Origin: Poa pratensis
Taxonomy: Eukaryota > Streptophyta > Magnoliopsida > Poales > Poaceae
Direction: 5' to 3'
Assembly: GCA_947311845.1 (NCBI GenBank)
Contig: CAMZMU010000080.1
Location: 16,415,036-16,479,035 of the forward strand
Length of the DNA stretch: 64,000 nt
Positions 47,681 through 59,239 of this stretch are shown here, in pieces (position 1 is the first letter of the stretch; the number at the start of each line of letters is the position of its first letter). The notes under the pieces are model-generated. The model did not search any database. It was not told where the DNA came from and was given only the letters and a program-made list of their open reading frames with translations. Made by a program: the position numbers and the translations under genes.

Positions 47681-47970
47681 CATTCTGTGGCGCACCCTTA
47701 ATCGGTGCGCCACAGAAATTATTTCTGTGGCGCATGCAAAACAATGCGCCACAGAAATAAGCATTTCTGTGGCGCACTCAGCCCCGTGCGTCACAGAAAT
47801 CAGCATTTCTGTGGCGCACCCAGCCCCGTGCGTCACAGAAATCAGCATTTCTGTGGCGCACCCAGCCCCGTGCGCCACAGAAATTCTGCTTTCTGTGGCG
47901 CACCCAGCCCCGTGCGCCACAGAATTCAGCATTTCTGTGGCGCACCGAGTCAGGTGCGCCACAGATAATT
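47681..47970. repeat. CACTA left subterminal palindromic repeats
   Basis: Seven units of about 38-42 bases, each a near-perfect hairpin between TTCTGTGGCGCA and TGCGCCACAGAA arms. Three more lie at 48660-48805. Such clustered subterminal motifs are where CACTA transposases bind. Confidence 0.8.
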
Positions 47971-48512
47971 TGCACTGAGCCCACCACGATCCAGTTTCTC
48001 TTACCTCTAACTGGTCAAACCCATGTCCACGTCTGATCGAGATGCACATTCTCTCTCTACCTTATCTCTTCACACGTCCATAGCTAGCAACACACGCATC
48101 GATCGATCCATCCATCCACAGCTAGCCCCGCTGCCAAGGCCAGGAAGGCCTCGCTCTGTACCGCCCACCGTCATCGCCGCCCTTGCCGTGGCCGTCGTGC
48201 CGGCACCCGCGCACCAACTCGTTCCGCGCGAGCCCGGAGGATATTGCTGCAAAGCGTGGTGCAGCGACCGGAACTCCGTCGCCGTGTCGGCGAGCTTCCA
48301 CAACCAGGGCGCTGCCGACCTCCTCCTCCTCGCCTCCAACGCTGCACGTCGCCTCCACCGCATCCTCCTCCTCCGCGCCATCCACTCCCCGTCCCCCCTC
48401 TCCTCTCCTCCCTTTCCTTCATCTCTTTCCTCTCTCTTCTCGTTCCCCGACTCCCACGCCTCCAACTCCGGCGAGGTCGACGCCTTCCAGCGCCACGCCG
48501 CGTCGGAAGACG

Positions 48513-48634
48513 ATGGCGGAGTCGCCCGAGAACGCGGCCCACCTCCTCGCGCGCCCACATCCAGGCCCTCGCCGACCGCTTCCTCCTGCCCGGCGCCGCG
48601 GACCACTGGAACGAGGACGACGGACCGCTCCGCG
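48513..48634 (+). pseudogene. Captured host exon inside the CACTA element
   Basis: ATG at 48513 starts M-A-E-S-P-E-N-A-A-H-L-L. After a small frame break it continues A-L-A-D-R-F-L-L-P-G-A-A and then W-N-E-D-D-G-P-L-R, with GC-rich grass codon use. The CT-rich sequence before it (48350-48470) looks like a 5' untranslated region or further captured DNA. It looks like the first exon of an unidentified host gene. Confidence 0.5.
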
Positions 48635-48843
48635 TTTTTTCTAAAAACTGCAATAGACATTCTGTGGCGCATCGATTCCTAGTGCGCCACAGAAATTCCG
48701 GGCATTTCTGTGGCGCACGGTGGGGGTGCGCCACAGAATAAAATATTTTGTGGCGACGATTCTGTGGCGCACCGGCCGTGCGCGCCGGGTGCGCCACAGA
48801 ATTCAAAATTCGTGCGCCACTGTTAACGTTTTCTGTAGTAGTG

Positions 48844-49389
48844 AGCCAGTCAAGAAGTGGGACGGCCAGACAGTCATCACCTTCTTCCAAGACATCATCT
48901 ACCGCTACGGCTACCCGCACAGCATCATCACCGACAACGGCACGAACTTCGCCAAGGGCGTCTTCAAGCATTTCTGCCACGAGAAGCAAATCCGGCTGGA
49001 CCTCGCCTCGGTGGCTCATCCCCAGTCAAACGGCCAAGTCGAGAAAGCAAACGGCCTAGTCCTGGCCGGAATCCGGCCCCGGCTGGTCGACCCACTCGAG
49101 CGAGCACCCGGATGCTAGATCGAAGAGCTCCCGCATGTACTCTGGAGCCTCAGGACCACCCCCAACCACTCGACGAACTACACGCCCTTCTTCCTCGTCT
49201 ACGGCGCGGAAGCAGTCCTGCCGGCTGACATCGAGTTCGACTCCCCTCGAGCCATTCTCTACACCGAGAAAGAAGCAAAGTGGGCAAACGAAGACAGCGT
49301 GGACCTCCTCGAGGAGGCGCGAGAACTGGCCCTGTCCAGATCGGCCATATAAAAGCAGAATCTGCGCCGCTACCACAGCCGGAAAGTGC
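48844..49389 (+). pseudogene. Element D integrase, C-terminal part
   Basis: The core resumes directly after the CACTA target duplication: D-N-G-T-N-F carries the second catalytic Asp and G-Q-V-E-K-A-N the Glu. Then P-F-F-L-V-Y-G-A-E-A. A stop interrupts near 49117 and again near 49350. It ends at R-R-Y-H-S-R-K where element E begins. Confidence 0.8.
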
Positions 49390-50501
49390 TGTCGGAGACT
49401 AGTCCCAGGAACTAGGGGTGTCTCTCAAATGCAAGGAATCGAGTAAGGGGCTGAACACAACGTCAAACAAATCCTCAACAACCTCGGCGACGATGCTCAT
49501 CTAGCTCGGTGAGGAACATCACGAAAGAGAAGGAACACGAGCCGCTACCCAGGTTCAGGCCCACCGCGAGGTGTAAAGACCCTACGTCCTGCTAAGATGT
49601 ATTGCACTGCTTGGAGAGGTTCACAGTACAAGGTGCTTGCCGAGGGCACAGTTATGGCTATGGTGGAATGAGCTCCGTCTTCTCCTTCAGACATAGCCGC
49701 TTGAGTGTGGAATGAGCGGAATGAATTGGGGATCCCCTCCTTGGTCGTACGCTGCCTCCTTATATACTGCCTCGGTCCTCTTCCCCGAAAACTACAGGCG
49801 GGAAGGGAAATCCACATGGTGGCAAAGGTGGAGCAAAGCGCACGGCATCGGGGGTGTCCATGGACGCGGTCCATGCAGAGAGCACGTCGTCTTGGCAGAA
49901 AAAGCAACCGTCCATCCAGGACGGTGGGCTAGCGCTGCAGAGTCTGGTGGCGTGCCCACGGTGACGTCGCGCTTGGAGCGTAGCGGCGGCCGGTCGCTTT
50001 ATCACCAAAATGGCAATCCTTGGAGTCCACTTTGCTTGCCCCAGCTTTGTTGACTGCTTTATACACGAGAACGGCAACTGCGGCGTCGTCGTCATCGCGC
50101 GCAGGCGCGCGCGTCACTCTGCGGCGGGCGCAGAGCCCATGTGCGCTCTGCAGCGGGAGCAGGAGCTTGCTTCCACTTGAAGGAACCCGCGAGGGCCTGG
50201 AGCCTCGCCGAGGTTCTGTAGTACTTGACGCCTCGCGAGGGTGGCGCGGAGACGCGCCAGGACTTGGTGGTTTTCAGGGCAGGAGAGGCCCTCCCGAGGG
50301 AAAAGTCCCTCTCGAGGCCCCTTAGGCCGAGCGTCTGGTCCTTAGCAGAAATGCTCAGCAGAGTGAAGAAGTCCTTGCGAGGGGAAAAATCCCTTGCGAG
50401 GCTCGCCAGGCTGAACGACTGGTCCATAGTAGAATTTTCCGTGGAGCGTCGAGGGCTGTGGCAGGCCGGCCCATGGTACCCTGGTTTCCACTGGGCCGAC
50501 A
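49390..50501 (-). repeat. Element E 3' LTR
   Basis: 1112 bases with inverted ends TGTCGG / CCGACA. Contains a minus-strand TATA box and the hairpin block at 49546-49590. Confidence 0.8.
49759..49766 (-). promoter_or_regulatory. TATA box of element E LTR
   Basis: TATATAAG on the minus strand, same motif and GGAGG context as in element A's LTR. Confidence 0.5.
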
Positions 50502-50513
50502 GTAGCCCCCGGG
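50502..50513 (-). other. Element E polypurine tract
   Basis: CCCGGGGGCTAC on the minus strand, directly next to the 3' LTR; identical to element B's tract. Confidence 0.7.
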
Positions 50514-50688
50514 CCCGCGATGGGCACGCTGGAGTTCGACAGACGGAGGCGAATCGTCGTGGGCGCAAAGAAGCTTGCTTAGCCCGAGACACGTGGAGAG
50601 CTGCGGCCGGACACGATCCCACGATCTCCTCCGAAGTAACGGGCGTAGTGGTGGCACCCACCACGTCCTGGTAACAGCTCGATGAGCC

Positions 50689-50696
50689 GATAAAAG
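50689..50696 (+). promoter_or_regulatory. TATA-like box of element E antisense gene
   Basis: GATAAAAG in front of a GC-rich, then pyrimidine-rich leader; ATG follows at 50800. Confidence 0.45.
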
Positions 50697-53600
50697 GGCG
50701 GAGAGCTCGGCGCAGGCGGCCATTACTCCATTCGTTCCCCTTTCGCCTCCTTCTTCCCAGCGCACAATCCCCAAGCTCCTCCTTCGCAATCTTACGGCAA
50801 TGGCACCCAAGAAGGCTACCGTCTCCAAGAAAGGCAAGGCGGTGCAGGAGAGTGAGCCTGCCGCGATGCGGCAGGATGGCGACCTCGAGCCGGCTCTGAC
50901 CGGCTTCCGCTTCAAGGAGGCGCAGCTGGACAAGGTGCGTCACATGGCGGCCTCGGAGACCAACGAGCACGGCGCTACGGTGCTCAAGCTGGGGGACAAC
51001 GCCGGCGGCGGCCTCTACCCCATCTTCATGCACACCCTCTATGCCGGGGTCGTGCCTCCCTTCTCCGACTTCTTCCTGGCGGTTCTGGAGCGCTACCAGA
51101 TCCGGATTCTTCACCTCCACCCCAACTCCATCCTCATCCTCGCCATCTTCGCCTATCTCTGCGAGGCGTACATTGGCATTCCGCCCTCGGTGGACCTCTT
51201 CCGCAGCTTCTACACGCTCCGGTTCACGACGAACAAAGAGCGGTCGGGGTGCGTGTCCTTCCGCATCACCGATGGCATGGGGGGCGTCTACATCCCCATC
51301 GCATGGGCCGGCGAGAACGTCGTGACCAGCGTGACGAAGAAGGTGGAGGACTTCCGCAAGCGTTGGTTCCTCATGGAGGTCGGGAGCCAGAGTCCTTTCT
51401 TCGATCTGCCTGAGGCGCCTCCGACGAAGAGGGCAAGCTGGTCTTCCAAAACGCTCAAGAGCGCAGCACTTGGCCCCGTGGTGAGGCGCCTGAAGGACCT
51501 TCGCGAGGCAGGCCTCACCGGGCAGATGGTGGCCAAGGACTTCGTGAGGCGCCGCATCGCTCCACTCCAGAAGCATGCGGACTCGATGTGGCTGTACTCC
51601 AACCAGAGGGATCAGATGCGCTGAGCGCTACCCTCTTCACGCAGGAAGAGGTGAACAGCATCATGGAGGTTCTCTTCACATCTCCAGACATCCCCAAGGC
51701 CACCGACAAGACCGTTCCGCTCCACAGGCTTGATCTTGGGCGTCACGTCTCGCTCGTGCAGACAATGCCGAAGTTTGACTAGTGGGGCCTGGTGCCTGAG
51801 GGGCATGTTGGGCCTCGCGAGGACCCGGAGTCAGCGGCCCAGGCGCCGCCAGCTGATGGCGAGGAGGAGGTGACAGAGACGCCTGCCGAGTCTGACGCAG
51901 GCGCGGCCGATGCCTCAGGAGGCCCCGCTTCTTCGGCAGGGAACTCGAGCACCTCGAGGGCGCGTCGCCTGACGTGAGGTCCACGAGATCTCCTCGGGCA
52001 GCGGCGACCAGTTCGTGGTCGCCCCCTCGCAGCATGTCGAGGGAAAGGAGGAGAGTGAAGAAGATGATGCCTCCTCTGGCCACTGCGAGCCCCGCTCCAA
52101 GGCGATCCACGACAGGAATGTCGGAGCTCAGGAGGAAGCGGAGGCCAGTGCGAAGGTGGGCCAAGGCAGGCCTGCCGAGGCCCGGAAGAGCGCGGAGCCC
52201 AGTGCTCCGCCTGCGCGGCGGATGCCGAAGAGGAAGTGGGTCGACACCACAGCGTATGTCTTGTACTTCCCTTCTTTTTCGATGTTGTTCTTGTGTGGCC
52301 TCTCGAGGGATAACTGAACTTTTCCTCTCCAGGCGCCCCGAGGAGCCGAAGCGGCGGAGGCTCCGGAGGCTTGGAGAGATCTCCAGTGCTGCAGCAGCGT
52401 CTGCAACGCCTTCATCTAATGCGGTGCCTCACGAGCTACCGCTCCTCCTCCGAGACAGCGGCACCGCCTCCTGAGGCAGAGGAGCACCACGAGAAGGAGG
52501 AAACTGAGGCGACGGCGCCGCCTGGCGCTTCTCCTGCGCGGTAGAAGAAGGTGACGGAGGAAGACGCGGCGAAGACCGCGTCGCGGCGAAGGAGCGCGCG
52601 GCGGAGACAGCGACGTCGGCGGAGACGCGCGCTGACGTTGAGATGGAGGAGGACACCGCGCCGCCATCTCCACCAAACGTGGGCCCTGAGGCGCCGGTGG
52701 TGGATACTGAGGCTGCAGCGGGGGCGGCCTCAGCAGAGAAGACCGATCCTGCCCCTAGAGGGGAGGAAGATGCACCCCAGGGGCAGAGAGATAGTGGGGC
52801 TGAAGAGGAGGCTCTCACCAGAGCCCCCAGGCGCGCCTCGAGGCTACTCCGAGCCCAAGGCGTGACGTTCCGGAGTCCTCGCAGGCGCCGGCGCCTCTAG
52901 GCCTCCTGGCGACGTGTGGGCCTTAGTTCTGCGGGACCGGCGCCCGGTTGTGGCTCGTCGAGACGCCGTCTTTCGCTCGGCGAGGGAAGCGCTTGACGGG
53001 CTCGAGGCCCAGCTCGCCGAGGAAGACGTGCCAAGATGGAAGAGGACGCCGAGCTCGCGCGGGGCTGGACCGGCCTCCAGGAGACTGTGGAGCGCCAGGC
53101 GCTGCGCGAGGCGGCGCTATGCACCGCCGAGGAGATCCGCATCAGCGGTCCCGCGAGGTTGAAGAGACCCTCGCGGACCTGAGTGCTAGGCGCGAGGCTC
53201 TCGAGGCGGAGACTGAGGCCAAGCACAAGGAGCTGGCGGCGCGCGAGGCGGCAGTCTCCACCAAGCACCAAGAGCTTGTGGACCGCGAGGCGGGGATCAT
53301 CGCCGAGTCGGCGACCGTGCGGCAGAACTTGGAGAAGTTTCCGCGAGGATCTGCGCATCCGCGAAGGGCTGATCGTGCAGCGTGGGGCAGACCTCGATTC
53401 TCGCGAGCTTGAGCTGCGCAAGCGCGAGGAGCAGGTTGAACAGATCGAGAGAGATCAAGCGCAGCGGGAACACCTGGAGTCCGTGAGGGCAAGGTGGCCC
53501 AGGATGAGGAATTCTACAAGAAACGCCTCGCGGCGACCAACGAGAACCTCCGCAAGAAGGAGGAGAAGATGAAGGAGGAGTCCGCGACCAAAGAGAAGCT

Positions 53601-53825
53601 CTTCCGCGACAGCTGCTCCAAGGAGTTCGCGAGGAAGGTCAAGGTGCAGGAGGAGTGCTTCACGAAGAAACGCGACGAGCTCAATGCTCGCATCAGTGAG
53701 CTCGAGCAGCAGAAGAAGCGATTTGATTCCCGTCTCCAGGTTGCTGTGGAGGCCCGGAAGCGCGCGGAGCAGGACCTTGCCTCCTTGACGCAGGACATGA
53801 GCGAAATGCAGCAGCAGGTGGGGCT

Positions 53826-55049
53826 TGTCGTGCAGTACACGTCCGTTGGAGACCCCAAGAGGAAGGTATGATGCAGTCTAGCAGCAAGTTTCACTCAGTA
53901 TGAAACCAGGTTATCAAACCAGTAGGAGCAGTAGCGCTTCAGAAGGTTTGTCAACGGCGAAATAAGATGCGGCGCAACACCAGGGAATCCGGCGCTGACG
54001 TGGAACCTGCACACAACACAATCAAACTATTTTGCCCCAACGAAACAGTGGATTGTCAATCTCACCGGCTTGCTGAAAACAAAGGATTAACGTATGGTGT
54101 GGAAAATGATGTTTAATTGCAGATCGTGGACATAGCATTGTTAGGTTATCCCTAGTGGCAACAGCACATCGCAATCTAGAAAGTTTGCTGACTTCTCCCA
54201 GATTACCAAAGCATGAACCCACTATCTAGCATAAATACTCTCTCTTGGAGTTACAAGCATCTACTTGGCCAAAGCATCTACGAGTAACGGAAAGCATGCA
54301 AGATCTTAAATAACATATAGATAGATTGATAATCAACTTGACATAATATTCAATATTCATCGGATCCCAGCAAACACAACATGTAGCATTACAATAATAT
54401 GATCTTGATCATGTAGGGCAGCTCACAAGATCTAAACATGATGGCACAAAGTGAGAGACAACCATCTAGCTACTGCTATGGACCCGTAGTCCAAGGATGA
54501 ACTACTCACGCATCACTCCGGAGGCAGGCATGGCGATGTAGAAGCCTCCGGTGACGATTCCCCTCTCCGGCAGGGTGCCGGGAAGAGGTTCTGAACCCTC
54601 CCGAGCTAGGGTTGACGACGGCGGCGTCTCTGGAACTTTTCGTGGATATTTGCTCAGGTACTTAGGGTTTTCGCGTCGGGGGGAATAAGTAGGCGAAAGG
54701 GCGGCGGCTGCGACCCCCGAGGGGCCCACACCACCCTAGGGCGCGGCAGAGGGGGGCCCCGCCCTAGTGCGTGTGGCCCCTGGTGGCCCTCTCTGTCTGC
54801 TCCTTTGCTCCGGTGTGTTCTGGAAAAATAGGCCCCCGTGTAGTTTCGTCCAATTCCGAGAATATTTCCAGACTAGCTTTTCTGGAATACAAAAACAGCA
54901 GAAAACAGGAACTGGCACTTCGGCATCTTGTTAATAGGTTAGTCCCAAAAAATGTATAAAAGTGATATAAAGTAGATGCAAAACATGTAGCAATTGGTAT
55001 AAAACAAGCATGGAACATCAAAAATTATAGATACGTTTGAGACGTATCA
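53826..55049 (-). repeat. Element F 3' LTR (shorter copy)
   Basis: 1224 bases. On the minus strand it starts TGATACGTCTCAAACG and ends CACGACA. It lacks about 360 bases present in the other LTR, at the junction near 54121. Confidence 0.8.
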
Positions 55050-57759
55050 GCATCCCCAAGCTTAGTTCCTACTCGTCCTCGAGTAGGTAAACGATAAAAA
55101 CAAATAATTTTTGAGGTGACATGCTACCATCATAATCTTGATCATATAATATTGCAAGGCACATGTAAATGAATGAAGTGATCCAAGTCAATGGTCTATA
55201 ATTTGCTACCAAATAGATAATGAGTAAACAATGAATCACACAAGCTAAACGTTTTCATGAATAGTACTTTCGAGACAAGCATCAAACAGTTTTGCATAAG
55301 TGTTAACTCATAAAGCAATAGTTTCTAATAAAAGGTATTTAATCAACACAAAGGAAGAATTTAGTTTCAGCATTTGCTTCAACTTTCAACATATTTATCT
55401 CATGGATATTCAACACAAAGTAGTATAACAAGTCCAATACATTGCATATAACGCATGTTGTAACAAAGTTGACACTAGTGTTTGCTTGTGGAAGACAGAA
55501 AGAATAGGAAAACTGACTCAACATAAAAGTAAAAGAAAGGCCCTTCGCAGAGGGAAGCAGGGATTAAATCATGTGCTAGAGCTTTTAGGTTTTTGAAAGC
55601 ATATAGAGATTGCATAAAATATTTGATACTCCTCCCAACCTTGCTAACACAAGCCATGGCTAACCGAATCCTCGGGTGCCTTCCATCAATCACATACCAT
55701 GGAGGAGTATCTATTTTTGAGAGGTGTTTGTTAATTGTCAACGAATGGTAGCGGGTGAGAACAGTATTCTACCTGTCAAACGGACTTTTAAGAGCGGCTC
55801 CCATGAAGGACGTTATTTCTACCAGCAAGGCAGATCATCCCTCTTTCTCTTTGGTTTACACACATTCAGGTATTTCACTGTTTGTCATTGCTTACTGATG
55901 AATCAGGGCAAAAGTGTGAAGAGAATTAATTGGTTAAAGTTGTAATTAATTGGGACTGGGCACCCCGTTGCCAGCTCTTTTTGCAAATTGGATAAGCGGA
56001 TGTATATGCCACTAGTCCAGGTGTAAAAGTCCATTGACAATAGAATAAAGAATAACCACACTAATTCCTCATGAGCTAGTAAACATTGACACAAAAAGGG
56101 AATAATAACATTTTGAATAATTTAAAGGTAGCACATGAAAAATTTACTTGGAGTGGCAAGGAAATACCACATATAGGTAGTTATGGTGGACACAAATGGC
56201 ATGGATTTTGGCTCAAGGATTTGGATGCACGAGAAGCATTCCCTCTCAGTACAGAGTTTAGGCTAGCAAGGTTATGTAAGCAAACAAGAATATCAACCCG
56301 TACACCAAGTTTTATATGACAAACATATTGCAAACGTTATAAGACTTCATACCGTCTTCCTTGTTAACCAAACCCTGTTATTAGAAAATATCTAGACCTT
56401 AGAGATACCACCGATGCAAACCAAATTTTCAACAAGCTTTACGGTAGTTCTTCACTAATAGGCTTAACTCATGATGCACAATTTAATCATGATCTACTTG
56501 TTAACTCAAAACAATTGACAAGCATCAAGTTATCCATTAGTGATCTACAAGATTAAGCAAGTTTTTCCTTATACCAATTACCACATGCAACATTTTCTGA
56601 ACCAACCAAACACCAATCAATTTATTTCATCAACTCTCCAAACAAATATAAGTGAAGCAAGAGAGTACTTTCTACAAAAGAAAGCTAATAGCTCTGACAA
56701 GAGATACATGAAAACAAGAGCTAAAAGCTGAACAGCGCTAGATATGAATACTCAACAAATATAAGTGAAGAATAGGAGTATTCTCATGAAAAAGCGGAGC
56801 GTGTCTCTCTCCCAATCAAGAATGCTAGGGTCCAGTCAAGCTTTATTGAAAATAAAAGTGCAATACTGAAAATAAAAGCACACAGACGCTCCAAGAAAAG
56901 CACATATGATGTGAAAGAATTAAAATATAGTTTCACTAGAGATGACCTGATAATTTTGACGATGAAGAAGGGGATGCCTTGGGCATCCCCAAGCTTAGAC
57001 GCTTGAGTCTTCTTGAAATATGCTGGGGAGATCCATGGGAGCCTCCCCAAGCTTAAGCTCTTCACTCTTCTTGATCCTATTATATCATCCTTCTCTCTTG
57101 ACCCTTGAAAACTTCCGTCACACCAAACTCAAAGTAGATCTCATTAGAGGGTTAGTGCATAATCAAAAATTCACATGTTCTATAAAGACGCAATATGATT
57201 TTTACTTTAAACATTAGCTACAGCCACTGATGTTATGTGAAGCTCTTCCACCCAAAAAAGAATTTCACTCAACACTAGTAAAAGAGAGAATGCAAAATAA
57301 AAAGGCATAATCTGTCTAAAACAGAACAGTCCGCAAAGACGAATTTTTTCGAGGCACTTACGACGCTCAGATCGAAAACTTGAACTAATGAAAGATTCAG
57401 ACATTCATAAAGATTACGCACAAAAATTTCAGATTTAATTAACAATCTGGTGATTTTAGGAATTTCGTACAGTGAACAGCAAAAATCTGTTTCTGCGCAG
57501 CAATCAAAATTAAGCATCATCTTAACATTAGAGGCTACTCTTGGCACAACAATGCGAGAAAATAAAGATACAAAGGAGTTGCTACAGAAGTAAACAACAC
57601 CTTGACTCAATAAAAAAAAATTGCAGAAATAAAAAATGGGTTGCCTCCCATAAGCGCTTTTCTTTAATGCCTTTTAGCTAGGCTTGATATTTTAATGATG
57701 CTCACATAAAATAGATGAAGCAAAAAGAGAGCATCAAGAAGCAAATAAAACATTTAAGT
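55050..57759. other. Element F internal region without coding signal
   Basis: AT-rich, low-complexity internal DNA with only short chance ORFs on both strands. A CATCCCCAAGCTTA block at the left edge recurs in part near 56985 and 57045, resembling duplicated purine-tract sequence. Confidence 0.5.
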
Positions 57760-58994
57760 CTAACCCTTCCTATGCATAGGAATCTTGTACACAAATAAAT
57801 TCATAAAGAACAAAGTGACAAGCATAGGAAGATAAAACAAGAGCAACTTCAGAACTTTCAGCATATAGAGAGGTGTTTTAGTACCATGAAAATTTCTACA
57901 ACCATATTTTCCTCTCTCATAATAATTTTCAGTAGCATCATGAACAAACTCAACAATATAACTATCACATAAAGCATGCTTTTCATGATCTACAAACACA
58001 TAATTTTATCAAGCTCAAAAATAGTGGGATTAAAACTTTCAAACCCACTTTTAACAATTTTATAACAAGATGATTGATCATTCTCAAGAGGTATGGGACT
58101 CCATCTAGATAAAGTCAAGACCTCTCCAATCCCATTTTCATTAGTAGTACAATTAATATTATCAACCAATATAGGACCATCATCTAGAGCTTTATCATAA
58201 ACATTTTCTAAGCAAAACTCTTTAGTACCATGCATTTCGATATCAGGCACAAATAAAGGATTATCATAAGATTCATCAAAATAGCATGGATTATCATAAA
58301 TAACAGTAGCATAATTATTTCCACAAGTTTTACTCATAGGGAATATTTCAAGAGAATCCACAGGAACATAACATTCATCCTCCTTTGGCAAGCATGGAGG
58401 GTGATCAAATAATGTAAGAGTAAAGAGTTACTCTCATTAGAAGGTAGGCATGGGTAGCTAATCCATTCTTCCTCCTTTTGTTCATCACTCTCCTCCTCTT
58501 TTTCATCCAATGAGCTTTCAGCTTCAGCAGTAGTTTCTTCTTCTACAGGTTCCTGCAAGACAATGGTCTCTTCTTTTTGAGGATGTCTTTCCTCAAGAAA
58601 TTCAGCAATATAAGGATTATCATTATAATACTCAAGGCAATATCCAAGCATAGCAAAAGTATCAGATCTATAAAGGGCATCATCATCTTGAAATAACCAG
58701 CAATTTCATAGGCACCCTTAAAAACAAAAAATTCTTCAATTTGTTCAAGATTAACAAAGTCATAGTTTCCTTAGCATAAGCAGCCAAGGTTTCATTATCA
58801 TTATAATCACATTGGAAAGGGAGTTGTTTATGCCTTCTACAACATAAAAATTCATTAAAGCAGTAGGATTCATCATAAGTAGAGCACAAGTTTTTAGCAA
58901 AATAATTCAATCTACTTATTTGTTCCCATAAATATTTCCCTTTTTTAGATAAGCGGTATTCCTTAAATAATTCTTTGTTCCTCTGTGAACCCAC
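57760..58994 (-). pseudogene. Element F internal ORF remnants
   Basis: Three consecutive minus-strand fragments (58994-58683, 58651-58334, 58391-57990, with a tail to 57760). They read as an acidic, Asp/Asn/Tyr-rich protein: K-E-L-F-K-E-Y-R-L-S, a Glu-rich run, A-L-D-D-G-P-I-L-V-D and a terminal Y-K-I-P-M-H-R-K. I associate these blocks with degenerate Athila-like elements of pooid grasses. No gag zinc knuckle, RT or integrase. Confidence 0.5.
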
Positions 58995-59207
58995 TTAGCC
59001 AATAAGATTTCGCTTCAGAGAGACCAGCCATTGATAGCAAGTAAACAACTAGACATAATAACAAACCAAAATAAACTAGATGCAGAAACTAATTTTTTTG
59101 TGTTTTTGATAAATAAAGCAAACAAGACTAAAAAAAATAAACTAAGCAAGACAATAAAAAAGTAAAGAGATTGGAAGCGTGAAACTCCCCTTGCAGAAAT
59201 GCTCTTG

Positions 59208-59225
59208 CCCCCGGCAACGGCGCCA
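59208..59225 (-). other. Element F primer binding site
   Basis: TGGCGCCGTTGCCGGGGG on the minus strand, fourteen bases inside the LTR end. Confidence 0.75.
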
Positions 59226-59239
59226 GAAAAATTGCTGCT

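Larger units (their letters stand above)
47649..48843. mobile_element. Non-autonomous CACTA element with captured gene fragment
   Basis: 1195 bases. Ends CACTACTAGGAAAA and TTTTCTGTAGTAGTG, with 3-base target duplication AGC (47646-47648 and 48844-48846). The subterminal zones carry short palindromic units (seven left, three right), each TTCTGTGGCGCAC...GTGCGCCACAGAA. No transposase. The middle holds host-like GC-rich sequence. Confidence 0.88.
41006..49389 (+). mobile_element. Element D: Tat-type Gypsy retrotransposon, 5' LTR to integrase
   Basis: Inserted in element C. 5' LTR 41006-42005, primer site 42008, then gag, protease, RT, two RNase H domains and integrase, interrupted by a CACTA element (47649-48843). 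Element E cuts it at 49390 near the integrase C-terminus. Its 3' LTR and right boundary lie past the window. Frames are broken at many points. Confidence 0.85.

Noticed and set aside
47666..48049. ORFs made of repeated C-G-A or V-A-H-like peptides in the CACTA element
   Set aside because: They are translations of the palindromic subterminal repeats, not proteins.
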